A stretch of DNA of 48,301 nucleotides from Marinosulfonomonas sp. (lineage in GTDB: Bacteria > Pseudomonadota > Alphaproteobacteria > Rhodobacterales > Rhodobacteraceae), in contig WFNH01000040.1 in NCBI GenBank assembly GCA_015488685.1, positions 1 to 48,301 of the forward strand, in the 5' to 3' direction. Made by a program: the position numbers and the translations under genes. The notes under the pieces were generated by a model, which was given only the letters and a program-made list of their open reading frames with translations, did not search any database and was not told the origin of the DNA. Of the stretch, positions 34,727 through 44,097 are shown one piece after another; positions within the stretch are counted from its first letter, which is position 1, and each line of letters starts with the position of its first letter.

Positions 34727-35785
34727 ATGAGTGATGGCAGCGAAATATTCGGTGAAATGAACGCCCGCAGTCGCGAGGTGTTCCGGCTGGTGGTGGAAAG
34801 TTATCTGGAAACAGGCGGCCCGATCGGGTCGCGCACGCTTACCCGTTCGCTAAGTGAAAAGGTAAGTGCGGCAACCATTCGCAATGTGATGCAGGATCTG
34901 GAACATATGGGCCTGCTGGATTCACCACATGTATCGGCGGGGCGTATCCCGACGCAACATGGTTTGCGGATGTTTGTTGACGGCTTGCTGGAAGTGGGTG
35001 ATTTGCAATCGGATGACCGCCAGAAAATCGACGCAACTGTCGGCGAGGCAAGCGATGTGAATTCCTTGCTGGATCGTGTTGGCTCGGCCCTGTCCGGCAT
35101 GACGCATGGCGCGTCACTGGTTCTGGCCCCCAAACACGAAGCGCCGATCAAGCATATCGAATTTGTCAGCCTTGCCCCTGATCGCGCCCTTGTGGTGTTG
35201 GTATTTGCCGATGGCAATGTGGAAAACCGTGTGTTTACCCCGCCGGTCGGCCAAACCCCGTCATCATTGCGCGAGGCGGCGAATTTTCTGAATGCTTTGG
35301 CCGAGGGGCGCACCCTGTCCGAATTGCGCCAAACCATCGGCCAGGAAATACAAAACCGCCGTCAGGAAATTGATACCCTCGCCCGCGCGTTGGTCGAAAG
35401 CGGGTTTGCCCTGTGGGACAGTGATGATGACAGCTATGAACGGCTGCTTGTTCGCGGGCGATCAAACCTGCTGGATGATGCCGAATCTGTTGATCTGGAG
35501 CGTATCCGCAGCCTGTTTGACGATCTTGAACGCAAACGCGACATTGCCGAATTTCTGGAATTGACCGAAGAAGGCGAAGGTGTGCGCATTTTTATTGGCT
35601 CCGAGAACAAATTATTCTCACTTTCGGGTTCATCTTTGGTCGTTTCCCCTTATATGAACTCTGACCGAAAGATTATCGGTGCGGTCGGGGTCATTGGCCC
35701 CACGCGTCTGAATTACGGGCGGATCGTGCCGATTGTCGATTACACAGCACAACTGGTTGGAAAACTGATTTCGGATCAGGGGTAA
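34727..35785 (+). CDS. hrcA: Heat-inducible transcription repressor HrcA
   Basis: A 352-residue repressor. The N-terminal winged helix has Asn-Ala-Arg-Ser-Arg-Glu-Val-Phe and Ser-Ala-Ala-Thr-Ile-Arg-Asn-Val-Met-Gln-Asp-Leu-Glu (recognition helix), followed by His-Val-Ser-Ala-Gly-Arg-Ile-Pro-Thr-Gln. The C-terminal region shows the family's Ile-Gly-Ser-Glu-Asn and Gly-Val-Ile-Gly-Pro-Thr-Arg-Leu-Asn-Tyr. HrcA represses groESL-type genes through CIRCE operators; no CIRCE element is visible in this window. grpE follows 12 bp later. Confidence 0.96.
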   Translation: MSDGSEIFGEMNARSREVFRLVVESYLETGGPIGSRTLTRSLSEKVSAATIRNVMQDLEHMGLLDSPHVSAGRIPTQHGLRMFVDGLLEVGDLQSDDRQKIDATVGEASDVNSLLDRVGSALSGMTHGASLVLAPKHEAPIKHIEFVSLAPDRALVVLVFADGNVENRVFTPPVGQTPSSLREAANFLNALAEGRTLSELRQTIGQEIQNRRQEIDTLARALVESGFALWDSDDDSYERLLVRGRSNLLDDAESVDLERIRSLFDDLERKRDIAEFLELTEEGEGVRIFIGSENKLFSLSGSSLVVSPYMNSDRKIIGAVGVIGPTRLNYGRIVPIVDYTAQLVGKLISDQG

Positions 35786-35797
35786 GGAACGGAAAAA

Positions 35798-36361
35798 ATG
35801 GCAAACGAAAACAAAGACGAATTTCTGGACGATATCGAGTCGCTCGAAGCCGAGCAGGACCGGATCGAAGAAGAAGACGCAGCCGCCGAAGTAGATGAAC
35901 TGGAGCAATTGCGCGCCGAGCGTGACGAGATGAAAGACCGCTTTATGCGGGCGCTGGCGGACGCTGAAAATTCACGTAAACGCAGCGAGCGTGACCGCCG
36001 CGAGGCAGAGCAATACGGCGGGTCCAAAATGGCCCGCGATATGTTGCCGGTTTATGATAGCCTGAAGCGAGCGCTGGAAACGGTGACGGATGAGCAGCGT
36101 GCAACATCGGGCGCATTGATCGAAGGTATCGAGTTGACCATGCGTGAATTGCTGCATGTGTTTGAAAAACACGGAATCGTGCGGATTGCCCCCAAGGTTG
36201 GTGACCGGTTCGATCCGAATTTCCACGAATCCATGTTCGAGGCACCCCTGCCCGACACCAAATCCGGTGACATAATACAGGTATCTGCCGAAGGGTTTAT
36301 GCTGCACGACCGCCTGCTGCGCCCTGCGCAAGTTGGCGTTTCGTCCACACCCAAGGGCTAG
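35798..36361 (+). CDS. grpE: DnaK nucleotide-exchange factor GrpE
   Basis: A 187-residue protein with an acidic, coiled-coil N-terminal half (Glu-rich, about 8-60) and the GrpE head domain. Diagnostic stretches are Arg-Ala-Leu-Ala-Asp-Ala-Glu-Asn, Glu-Gly-Ile-Glu-Leu-Thr and Asp-Pro-Asn-Phe-His-Glu-Ser-Met-Phe. It releases ADP from DnaK. It is cotranscribed with hrcA. Its TAG stop is formed by the left end of the long inverted repeat that separates it from mutS. Confidence 0.96.
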   Translation: MANENKDEFLDDIESLEAEQDRIEEEDAAAEVDELEQLRAERDEMKDRFMRALADAENSRKRSERDRREAEQYGGSKMARDMLPVYDSLKRALETVTDEQRATSGALIEGIELTMRELLHVFEKHGIVRIAPKVGDRFDPNFHESMFEAPLPDTKSGDIIQVSAEGFMLHDRLLRPAQVGVSSTPKG

Positions 36362-36475
36362 AGCGTATCCAATCTAATCATAATCGTGTATTCACCGCCC
36401 AACCCGAGGCAGCGTTTGCAGCCGCAAATGCGTTCGGGTTGGGCGGTGAATTCAATTGGATTGGATTTGCTCTAG
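36358..36475. repeat. Long imperfect inverted repeat between grpE and mutS
   Basis: The whole 118-bp space between the convergent genes folds back on itself. The outer arms CTAGAGC...ATCCAA (36358-36372) and their complement (36461-36475) match at 13 of 15 positions. A perfect 17-bp core (36390-36406 with 36435-36451) follows, and an inner TTTGC-AGCC-GCAAA hairpin closes it. The left arm carries about 10 extra unpaired bases. The terminal CTAG supplies both the grpE and the mutS stop codons. It may serve as a bidirectional terminator or be a small mobile repeat. Confidence 0.85.
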
Positions 36476-39123
36476 GATTCCAGCTCTTTCAATTCATACA
36501 GCAGGGCGAGCGCCTCTTTCGGGGTAAGTTCGTCCGGCAATATGTCCTTAAGGCGGCTTTCGATTTGCGATTCTTTCGCCTGCATTGGCGCTGCAGGTGC
36601 GGGTGTCGCGGAAAACAGCGGTAAATCGTCGATCAACGTTTTTTGCCCGACTTTGCCTTCGCGTTCGCCTTTTTCCAGCATCTCCAGAACCACCCGCGCA
36701 CGGGCAACAACGGATTCGGGCAATCCGGCCAATCGCGCCACCTGCACCCCGTATGACCGGTCCGCCGCGCCTTTTTTGACCTCGTGTAGGAAAATCACGT
36801 CGCCGTCCCATTCTTTGACCGTTACTGTTGCGTTTTCCACACCGTCCAGTTTATCGGATAGGGCGGTCATTTCGTGGTAATGCGTGGCGAATAATGCGCG
36901 GCTTTTGTTCACATCATGCAAATGTTCCAGCGTGGCCCATGCGATGGACAACCCGTCATAGGTGGCCGTGCCGCGCCCGATTTCATCCAGAATGACCAGC
37001 GCGCGGTCATCTGCCTGATTCAGGATCGCGGCGGTTTCGACCATTTCCACCATAAATGTAGATCGTCCCCGCGCCAGATCATCCGAAGCCCCAACACGGC
37101 TGAACAACTGCGAAACCAGCCCGATATGGGCGCTGATTGCGGGAACATAGGACCCAATCTGCGCCAGCAGGGCAATCAGCGCGTTCTGGCGCAAGAAGGT
37201 CGATTTACCCGACATGTTCGGACCGGTCAGCAGCCAGATATCCGCCCCGTCCGAGCCATCGGACAGATCGCAGTCATTGGCAATAAACGGTGCTCCACCC
37301 TGCTGCCGCAAGGCCCGTTCCACCACAGGATGTCGCCCACCGGTAATTTCAAAGGCGCGGCTGTCATCGACAACGGGTTTGCACCAGTTTTCACCTGTTG
37401 CCAGATCGGCAAAGGCACAGGCCAGATCAATTTCAGCCAGCGCAGACGCGGCCAGATTAACAGGGCCAGATTGGGCCAGAATGGCGTCTTTTAGCGTGGA
37501 ATAGAGCCGCTTTTCAATTTCCAGCGCCCTGTTGCCCGCGTTCAGGATTTTGGTTTCCATTTCCGACAAAGGCACCGTAGTGAACCGCACCGCATTGGCC
37601 GTGGTTTGCCGGTGTATGAATGTCTCGGACAGGGGGGCGGACAACATGGCATCGGCATGTTTCGCCGTGGTTTCGATGAAATAGCCCAGCACATTGTTAT
37701 GCTTGATCTTCAGCGCCTGAATGCCGGTTTGCTTGATATATTCAGCCTGCATTCCGGCAATCACGCTGCGCCCTTCGTCGCGCAGGGTGCGGGCTTCGTC
37801 CAGATCGGCGTTATAACCGGGCGCGATGAACCCGCCATCGCGCGCCATCAATGGCGGATCGGCAACCAGCGCCTGTTCCAGCAGGTCAAGTAATTCGTCA
37901 TGCCCGCGCAGGGCATCCACCGCCTCGGCCAGAATTTCGGGCAATTCCAATCCGTCCGCCCGCGCTGCAATGCTGCCGGCCTGCGCCAGGCCATCGCGCA
38001 CCGCCGTCAGATCCCGTGGTCCACCCCGATCCAGACCCAGACGCGAAACCGCGCGATCCATATCGGGGGCTTTGCGCAGATCATCACGCAGGGCATCGGC
38101 CAATGCGCTGTTTTCGATCATAAAGGAAACCGCATCCTGCCGCGCATGTATGGCCGACAGGTTTCGCGAAGGGCTGGACAACCGCCGCTCCAGCAATCGC
38201 CCGCCGCCTGCTGTGATCGTCCGGTCAATCACCGCAATCAGCGATCCATCCCTTCCACCGCTTAAACTGCGGGTCAGTTCCAGATTTCGCCGCGTGGCCG
38301 CATCGATCTGCATCGCACCGCCCACACTTTCACGCACCGGCGGGCGCAGCAAAGGCAACTGCCCCTTTTGCGTAATATCCAGCCATTCGACAATCGCCCC
38401 CATTGCCGAATTTTCCGCGCGGGAAAACTGGCCAAAAGCCTCCATCGTGCCGACCTTGAACAGCCCCGTCAGCCGCTTTTCCGCCGAGGTGCTATCAAAA
38501 CTTGCCGGGGACAGGGCCGTCAGAGATGCGCCGATATCAGTCACTAACTCGGCCAAATCCGCTTCCATTTGCTCGGACACCACCAGTTCACGCGGGGACA
38601 GCCGCGCCAGTTCCGGACCCAGTTTCACCCGTGGGCAAGGCATGACCTGAAACACGCCGGTGGATATATCGACCCATGCTAAAGCCCCCTCGCCGCGCAC
38701 TTCGGAATAGGCGGCCAGAAAATTGTGCCGTCGCGCGTCCAGCAATGAATCCTCGGTCAATGTGCCCGGTGTCACCAGCCGCACGACCTCGCGTTTGACC
38801 ACAGCCTTGTAACCGCGCTTTTTCGCTTCGGCGGGGTCTTCCATCTGCTCGCAAACAGCCACGCGGAACCCTTTGCGGATCAGCGTTAGAAAATACCCCT
38901 CGGCCGCGCGCACCGGCACACCGCACATTGGAATATCCTCGCCCAGATGCTTGCCGCGTTTGGTCAGGGCGATGTCCAGTGCCTCGGCTGCTGCCACCGC
39001 ATCGTCAAAGAACATTTCATAGAAATCGCCCATCCGGTAAAATAAAAGCGCGTCCTGATGGTCGGCTTTTATTTCCAGAAACTGCGCCATCATTGGCGTA
39101 ACGGATGTTTTGGCGATATTCAT
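36472..39123 (-). CDS. mutS: DNA mismatch repair protein MutS
   Basis: A full-length MutS of 883 residues. The mismatch-reading motif Phe34-Tyr-Glu36 is in Met-Gly-Asp-Phe-Tyr-Glu-Met-Phe. The ATPase has Walker A Gly-Pro-Asn-Met-Ser-Gly-Lys-Ser-Thr, followed by Asp-Asp-Leu-Ala-Arg-Gly-Arg-Ser-Thr-Phe and Walker B Val-Ile-Leu-Asp-Glu-Ile-Gly-Arg-Gly-Thr. A C-terminal helix-rich tail (850-883) should give the dimer/tetramer contact. It recognises mispairs and small loops and recruits MutL. It is transcribed leftward, converging on grpE, and is divergent from maeB with a 129-bp gap. Confidence 0.97.
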   Translation of the reverse strand: MNIAKTSVTPMMAQFLEIKADHQDALLFYRMGDFYEMFFDDAVAAAEALDIALTKRGKHLGEDIPMCGVPVRAAEGYFLTLIRKGFRVAVCEQMEDPAEAKKRGYKAVVKREVVRLVTPGTLTEDSLLDARRHNFLAAYSEVRGEGALAWVDISTGVFQVMPCPRVKLGPELARLSPRELVVSEQMEADLAELVTDIGASLTALSPASFDSTSAEKRLTGLFKVGTMEAFGQFSRAENSAMGAIVEWLDITQKGQLPLLRPPVRESVGGAMQIDAATRRNLELTRSLSGGRDGSLIAVIDRTITAGGGRLLERRLSSPSRNLSAIHARQDAVSFMIENSALADALRDDLRKAPDMDRAVSRLGLDRGGPRDLTAVRDGLAQAGSIAARADGLELPEILAEAVDALRGHDELLDLLEQALVADPPLMARDGGFIAPGYNADLDEARTLRDEGRSVIAGMQAEYIKQTGIQALKIKHNNVLGYFIETTAKHADAMLSAPLSETFIHRQTTANAVRFTTVPLSEMETKILNAGNRALEIEKRLYSTLKDAILAQSGPVNLAASALAEIDLACAFADLATGENWCKPVVDDSRAFEITGGRHPVVERALRQQGGAPFIANDCDLSDGSDGADIWLLTGPNMSGKSTFLRQNALIALLAQIGSYVPAISAHIGLVSQLFSRVGASDDLARGRSTFMVEMVETAAILNQADDRALVILDEIGRGTATYDGLSIAWATLEHLHDVNKSRALFATHYHEMTALSDKLDGVENATVTVKEWDGDVIFLHEVKKGAADRSYGVQVARLAGLPESVVARARVVLEMLEKGEREGKVGQKTLIDDLPLFSATPAPAAPMQAKESQIESRLKDILPDELTPKEALALLYELKELES

Positions 39124-39252
39124 CTAACCCCCCGGTTCAAACTGTCGCGATACTACAAATTAGCAGTCCGATGTGGAACCCGCAAAAGGCCGATGTTGTG
39201 ACCGGCCCAATTCGGCGTTATTGGGGTATAAACGAAAACAGAAAGTCCGACG

Positions 39253-41511
39253 ATGTCCAACAATAATAAATTTACCGACGAAGAGGCGCTGGCCTATCAT
39301 CTGAACCCCGTTCCGGGCAAATACGAGGTGGTGCCGACCAAACCGATGACGACCCAGCGTGATCTGTCGCTTGCTTATAGCCCGGGTGTGGCTGTGCCGG
39401 TCGAGGCCATCGCTGAAAACCCGGAAACGGCATATGACTATACCAACAAGGGTAATATGGTTGCGGTGATCACCAATGGATCGGCCATTCTGGGCATGGG
39501 AAATCTGGGCGCACTGGCATCCAAACCGGTGATGGAGGGTAAGGCGGTGCTATTCAAACGCTTTGCCGATGTGAATTCAATCGACCTTGAACTGGATACA
39601 GAAGACCCCGAGGAAATTATCAATGCGGTGCGCCTGATGGGGCCAGCCTTTGGCGGGATTAACCTTGAGGACATCAAAGCGCCGGAATGTTTTATCATCG
39701 AGCAGCGTTTGAAAGAGGAAATGGACATTCCTGTTTTTCACGACGATCAGCACGGCACAGCGGTGATTTGTACCGCAGGACTGATCAACGCGTTGCATCT
39801 GTCAGGCAAAAAGATCGAGGATTGTCGTATCGTGGTGAACGGGGCCGGTGCGGCCGGTATCGCTTGTATCGAGCTGATTAAATCCATCGGGGCCAAGCAC
39901 GATAATTGCCTACTGTGCGACACCAAGGGCGTTATCTATCAAGGTCGCAAAGAAGGTATGAACCAATGGAAATCGGCCCATGCCGCCAACACCGATCTAC
40001 GCACTTTGGACGAAGCCATGAATGGTGCTGACGTGTTTCTGGGCGTCTCCGCAAAGGGGGCAGTGACACAGGAAATGGTCTCTAACATGGCCAAAGACCC
40101 GGTTATCTTTGCCATGGCAAACCCCGACCCGGAAATCACACCGGAAGAGGCCCACGCGGTGCGCGAGGATGCTATTGTTGCCACAGGGCGTTCGGACTAC
40201 CCCAATCAGGTGAACAACGTTCTGGGCTTTCCATATCTGTTTCGCGGGGCGCTGGATATCCATGCCCGTGCCATCAATGACGAGATGAAAATCGCTTGCG
40301 CCCATGCTCTGGCCGAACTGGCGCGCGAGGATGTGCCGGACGAAGTGGCGATGGCCTATGGGCGCGCGCTGACGTTTGGTCGCGATTATATCATCCCAGC
40401 CCCATTTGATCCGCGTCTGATTTATACAATCCCGCCCGCCGTGGCCAAGGCGGGCATGGATACCGGCGTGGCGCGTCGCCCGATTGTCGATATGGATGGT
40501 TATCGGGAATCGCTGAAAGAACGGCTTGATCCCACGGCGTCCATTTTGCGCGGCATCCACGCCCGCGCCAAGGCGGCGCAACGGCGGATGATTTTTGCCG
40601 AAGGTGATGATGTGCGGGTTCTGCGCGCTGCAGTTGCCTATCAACGTGCTGGTTTAGGCCATGCGCTGGTTGTGGGTCGTGATGATGACGTAAAGGCCAA
40701 ATTGGAAGCCGCCGGTATGGGCGATGCGGTTAGCGAGCTGGAGGTGGTGAACGCCGCTAAAACCGAGCACCTCGCGATGTATAAGGCTTTCCTTTACAAA
40801 CGCTTGCAGCGCAAGGGTTATGACCGTTCCGATATTCACCGTCTGGCGGCCCGGGATCGCCATGTGTTTTCGGCGCTGATGTTGGCGCATGGGCATGGTG
40901 ACGGGCTTGTCACTGGTGCAACCCGTAAATCGGCGCATGTGTTGCAGTTGATTAACCATGTGTTTGATGCCTCGGCGGCGGATGGCGCTGTGGGGGTTAC
41001 GGCGGTGCTGCAAAGCGGGAAAATCGTATTGATTGCTGATACTCTGGTGCATGAATGGCCAGACGAAGAAGATCTGGCCACCATCGCTGAGCGCGGTGCG
41101 GATGTAGCAAAATCTCTTGGATTAGAGCCGCGTGTGGCCTTTGTCAGCTTCTCGACCTTTGGCTATCCGGTGTCGGAACGGGCCGAGAAAATGCACCTTG
41201 CGCCGAATGTGTTGGAAAAACGTGGCGTGTCGTTCGAGTTCGAGGGCGAGATGACAGTTGACGTGGCGCTGAACGCGAAAGCGATGGCACAATATCCGTT
41301 CAGCCGCCTGACTGGACCCGCCAATGTGTTGGTGGTTCCGGCGCGGCATTCGGCGTCGATTTCGGTCAAGTTGATGCAGGAAATGGCGGGGGCAACAGTG
41401 ATTGGGCCGATCCTGTCGGGGATTGATGCCTCGATCCAGATCTGTTCCACCGTTTCCACGTCGAACGACATTCTGAACATGGCTGTTTTGGCCGCCTGCA
41501 AGGTGGGCTAG
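39253..41511 (+). CDS. maeB: NADP-dependent malic enzyme with C-terminal phosphotransacetylase-like domain
   Basis: A 752-residue MaeB-type protein. The malic enzyme part (about 1-430) has Ala-Tyr-Ser-Pro-Gly-Val-Ala, Phe-His-Asp-Asp-Gln-His-Gly-Thr-Ala (metal and substrate) and the nucleotide loop Asn-Gly-Ala-Gly-Ala-Ala-Gly-Ile-Ala. The C-terminal part (about 430-752) resembles phosphate acetyltransferase, including Val-Val-Pro-Ala-Arg-His-Ser-Ala and Gly-Pro-Ile-Leu-Ser-Gly; in relatives it binds acetyl-CoA as a regulator and is not catalytic. The enzyme converts malate to pyruvate with NADPH. The stop codon directly abuts the ATG of the kinase gene, so the two are cotranscribed. Confidence 0.95.
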   Translation: MSNNNKFTDEEALAYHLNPVPGKYEVVPTKPMTTQRDLSLAYSPGVAVPVEAIAENPETAYDYTNKGNMVAVITNGSAILGMGNLGALASKPVMEGKAVLFKRFADVNSIDLELDTEDPEEIINAVRLMGPAFGGINLEDIKAPECFIIEQRLKEEMDIPVFHDDQHGTAVICTAGLINALHLSGKKIEDCRIVVNGAGAAGIACIELIKSIGAKHDNCLLCDTKGVIYQGRKEGMNQWKSAHAANTDLRTLDEAMNGADVFLGVSAKGAVTQEMVSNMAKDPVIFAMANPDPEITPEEAHAVREDAIVATGRSDYPNQVNNVLGFPYLFRGALDIHARAINDEMKIACAHALAELAREDVPDEVAMAYGRALTFGRDYIIPAPFDPRLIYTIPPAVAKAGMDTGVARRPIVDMDGYRESLKERLDPTASILRGIHARAKAAQRRMIFAEGDDVRVLRAAVAYQRAGLGHALVVGRDDDVKAKLEAAGMGDAVSELEVVNAAKTEHLAMYKAFLYKRLQRKGYDRSDIHRLAARDRHVFSALMLAHGHGDGLVTGATRKSAHVLQLINHVFDASAADGAVGVTAVLQSGKIVLIADTLVHEWPDEEDLATIAERGADVAKSLGLEPRVAFVSFSTFGYPVSERAEKMHLAPNVLEKRGVSFEFEGEMTVDVALNAKAMAQYPFSRLTGPANVLVVPARHSASISVKLMQEMAGATVIGPILSGIDASIQICSTVSTSNDILNMAVLAACKVG

Positions 41512-42393
41512 ATGACGATCTATAACCTCGGTTCGATCAACGCAGATCATTTCTATCAGGTACCGCATTTGCCCCAGCCGGGGGAAACACTGGCGGCGAA
41601 TGCATTTTCGACCGGTTTGGGCGGTAAGGGGATCAATCAATCGGTTGCCGCAGCACTGGCCGGATCGAAGGTGGTGCATATCGGTGCAGTCGGGCCGGAT
41701 GGGCAATGGGCGGTGGACCGGATCGCCGGATTCGGGATCGAGACCCAGCATATCCAGAGGGTGGAAACACCGACCGGCCACGCCATTATCAATGTCGATC
41801 AGGGTGGCGAAAACGCGATTGTGATCTTTTCCGGCGCGAACAATTGCCAGTCAGCCGCGCAGATCGAACAGGTTCTAAGCGGGGCTGATAAGGGTGACAT
41901 CCTGCTTTTACAAAACGAAACCACGATGCAGATAGAGGCCGCAAAGATCGCCTATGATCGCGGATTGAAGGTGATCTATTCTGCCGCCCCGTTTTCGGTA
42001 GAGGCGGTTAAAAACGTGATGGAATACGTTACAATTCTGATGATGAATCAGGTTGAATCCGAACAGCTTTGCGCAGGGTTAGAGAATGATCTGGCCTCGC
42101 TCCCCGTTTCCGAAATCATCGTCACCAAAGGGTCAAACGGGGCGATGTGGTTGCAGCCGGAAACGGGCGAAACCAGCTATGCCCCTTCGTTTCCTGTCAA
42201 ACCTGTCGATACCACGGCCGCAGGCGATACCTTTGCCGGTTACGTTGCGGCGGGACTGGATCAGGGGATGAACGTGCAGGACGCCATGCGCCGTGCTTCC
42301 GCTGCGGCGGCATTGAAGGTGACGCGTAAGGGGACGGCGGATGTGATTCCGTCAGCAGATGAAGTAGCAAACTTCCTGAACGCTAATGGGTGA
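41512..42393 (+). CDS. Ribokinase-like PfkB-family sugar kinase
   Basis: A 293-residue PfkB kinase. The N-terminal Gly-Gly-Lys-Gly-Ile-Asn-Gln (about 37-43) is the ribokinase sugar-binding motif; the ATP and anion-hole motif is Asp-Thr-Thr-Ala-Ala-Gly-Asp-Thr-Phe with the catalytic Asp near 239, where Ala replaces the usual first Gly. Ribokinase is the nearest named match, but the substrate is not certain and no ribose transport genes are nearby. It starts immediately after the maeB stop. The 3' end overlaps the convergent msrA by 11 bp. Confidence 0.85.
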   Translation: MTIYNLGSINADHFYQVPHLPQPGETLAANAFSTGLGGKGINQSVAAALAGSKVVHIGAVGPDGQWAVDRIAGFGIETQHIQRVETPTGHAIINVDQGGENAIVIFSGANNCQSAAQIEQVLSGADKGDILLLQNETTMQIEAAKIAYDRGLKVIYSAAPFSVEAVKNVMEYVTILMMNQVESEQLCAGLENDLASLPVSEIIVTKGSNGAMWLQPETGETSYAPSFPVKPVDTTAAGDTFAGYVAAGLDQGMNVQDAMRRASAAAALKVTRKGTADVIPSADEVANFLNANG

Positions 42394-43048
42394 TAAACGG
42401 CGCGTTGGCACCCCATAGGCGTTGCACACGCTTGTCGCGGCCACAGGCTTTGCGATAGGCTTGATATGCTTCGGACTGCTTTCTTATGCCAAACCGCGTC
42501 AAGACACGTTTTGTGCCCCTGTAGTAATTCTGATGTGGCGGACCAGCGACATAAAATCGGGCTGCCGGTAAAATCTGGGTGCGGATTGAACGGCGCAAAG
42601 TGCGTTTTGCATATCGGATGGTCGCTTCGGCAATGGCTTTTTCCCTAGAGTTAGAGACGAATATAGCCGTGCGATAGCTATCTCCACGGTCACAAAACTG
42701 CCCCCCGCCATCGGTTGGATCAATCGACATGATAAATAGTTTCAGCAAGGTTTCATAACTGATCTTGTCGGGGTCATAGGTGATCTGTACGGCCTCGAAA
42801 TGGCCGGTTCCACCAGCTTTTACCTGTTTGTAGGTCGGGTTTTTCGTGGTGCCGCCGGTGAAACCTGACACAGCTTTGACCACCCCGCGCACCCGCTCGA
42901 AATCGGATTCGACACACCAGAAACAGCCGCCTGCAACCACCATTGTTTTTGTCTGTGCGGCGTAGGCACGCGAATGGTTCAGAACTATACCTGCCAATAT
43001 GGCAAGAAACAGTATGATGGCTCTGCGTGAATTATTCCCGAGGCTCAT
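42383..43048 (-). CDS. msrA: Exported peptide-methionine (S)-S-oxide reductase MsrA
   Basis: A 221-residue protein with a Sec signal peptide (charged start, hydrophobic 10-24, cleavage near Ala-Tyr-Ala-Ala) and an MsrA domain. The active site is Gly-Gly-Cys-Phe-Trp-Cys (catalytic Cys42), with Gly-Thr-Gly-His-Phe-Glu-Ala-Val and Gly-Asp-Ser-Tyr-Arg. A Cys in the C-terminal Arg-Lys-Ala-Cys-Gly could be the resolving residue. It repairs oxidised methionine in periplasmic proteins. I chose the ATG at 43048, with AGGAG at 7 bases. No msrB is visible nearby. It converges on the ribokinase-like gene and is divergent from the aminotransferase. Confidence 0.9.
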   Translation of the reverse strand: MSLGNNSRRAIILFLAILAGIVLNHSRAYAAQTKTMVVAGGCFWCVESDFERVRGVVKAVSGFTGGTTKNPTYKQVKAGGTGHFEAVQITYDPDKISYETLLKLFIMSIDPTDGGGQFCDRGDSYRTAIFVSNSREKAIAEATIRYAKRTLRRSIRTQILPAARFYVAGPPHQNYYRGTKRVLTRFGIRKQSEAYQAYRKACGRDKRVQRLWGANAPFITH

Positions 43049-43185
43049 GCTTGGTCTCCTTAAGTTTTGCACAGCTTGTTTTATACGATGCCTTCGCACA
43101 ACCCGCTTCACGTCACAGTGAACAGGATTTACCGCTTGCGATGTAACCGATCTGCGCTAACGTCTGGACAAACAAGGAGGCCGAA

Positions 43186-44097
43186 ATGTCCGATCACGTC
43201 ACCACCCATCAGGCGCAAGAAGACGCGCGCAATGAATCGCTGCTGATTTACGTTGATGGCAATATGAAGCCCCGGGCCGAGGCAATGGTCAGTGTTTATG
43301 ACAGCGGTTTCATGCTGGGCGATGGCGTTTGGGAGGGGCTGCGTCTGTATGACGGGCGCTGGGCTTTTGCGGACGAACATCTGGACCGGCTGTTCGAGGC
43401 CGCCAAGGCAATTGATCTGGACATCGGCATGACACGGGATCAGATTTTTGCCGCGCTGGAACTATCCCGCGCTGCCAATGACATGCACACCGATGTCCAT
43501 GCCCGCCTGATGGTGACACGCGGGATCAAACGGTTGCCGTTCCAGCATCCTTCGCTTTCGATCTCCGGTCCGACCGTGGTGATCATCATGGAACACTCCA
43601 AACCCAAGGCCCCGCGCCCGATCCGGCTGGCCACCGTGCCGCACCAGCGCGGTTTGCCGATGACGCAGGATCCCAAGCTGAATTCCCATTCCAAGCTGAA
43701 CTGTATTCTGGCCTGCATCGCCGCCGAAAAGGCCGGTGCGGACGAGGCCTTGATGCTGGATGTGCATGGGTTTGTGAACACCACCAATGCCTGCAACTTT
43801 TTCATTGTTCGCAAGGGGCAGGTTTGGACCAGCACCGGCGACTATTGCATGAACGGCATCACCCGCCAAAAGGTCATAGACCTGTGCCACGCCAACGATA
43901 TTCCTGTGTTCGAGCGCAACTATTCGCTGGTTGATACCTACGGTGCGGACGAGGCTTTCCTGACCGGCACCTTTGGTGCGCAATCCCCTGTCAGCGAAAT
44001 TGACGGACGAGTGATTGGCAACGGTGAACTGGGGCCGGTAACGAAACGTATCAGGGGGCTATATAAGGCTCTAATCCAGCAGGAAACAGCAAAATGA
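43186..44097 (+). CDS. PLP-dependent class IV aminotransferase (branched-chain or D-amino acid type)
   Basis: A 303-residue fold-type IV aminotransferase. Val-Tyr-Asp-Ser-Gly-Phe-Met-Leu-Gly-Asp-Gly-Val-Trp-Glu-Gly is the N-terminal signature; the PLP lysine is Lys170 in Asn-Ser-His-Ser-Lys-Leu-Asn. Glu in Ala-Asp-Glu-Ala-Leu-Met and Thr-Asn-Ala-Cys-Asn-Phe-Phe complete the cofactor site. Members act on branched-chain or D-amino acids or aminodeoxychorismate; which applies is not readable from the sequence. AGGAGG lies before the ATG. The stop overlaps the next gene as ATGA, so the pair acts as a unit. Confidence 0.85.
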   Translation: MSDHVTTHQAQEDARNESLLIYVDGNMKPRAEAMVSVYDSGFMLGDGVWEGLRLYDGRWAFADEHLDRLFEAAKAIDLDIGMTRDQIFAALELSRAANDMHTDVHARLMVTRGIKRLPFQHPSLSISGPTVVIIMEHSKPKAPRPIRLATVPHQRGLPMTQDPKLNSHSKLNCILACIAAEKAGADEALMLDVHGFVNTTNACNFFIVRKGQVWTSTGDYCMNGITRQKVIDLCHANDIPVFERNYSLVDTYGADEAFLTGTFGAQSPVSEIDGRVIGNGELGPVTKRIRGLYKALIQQETAK

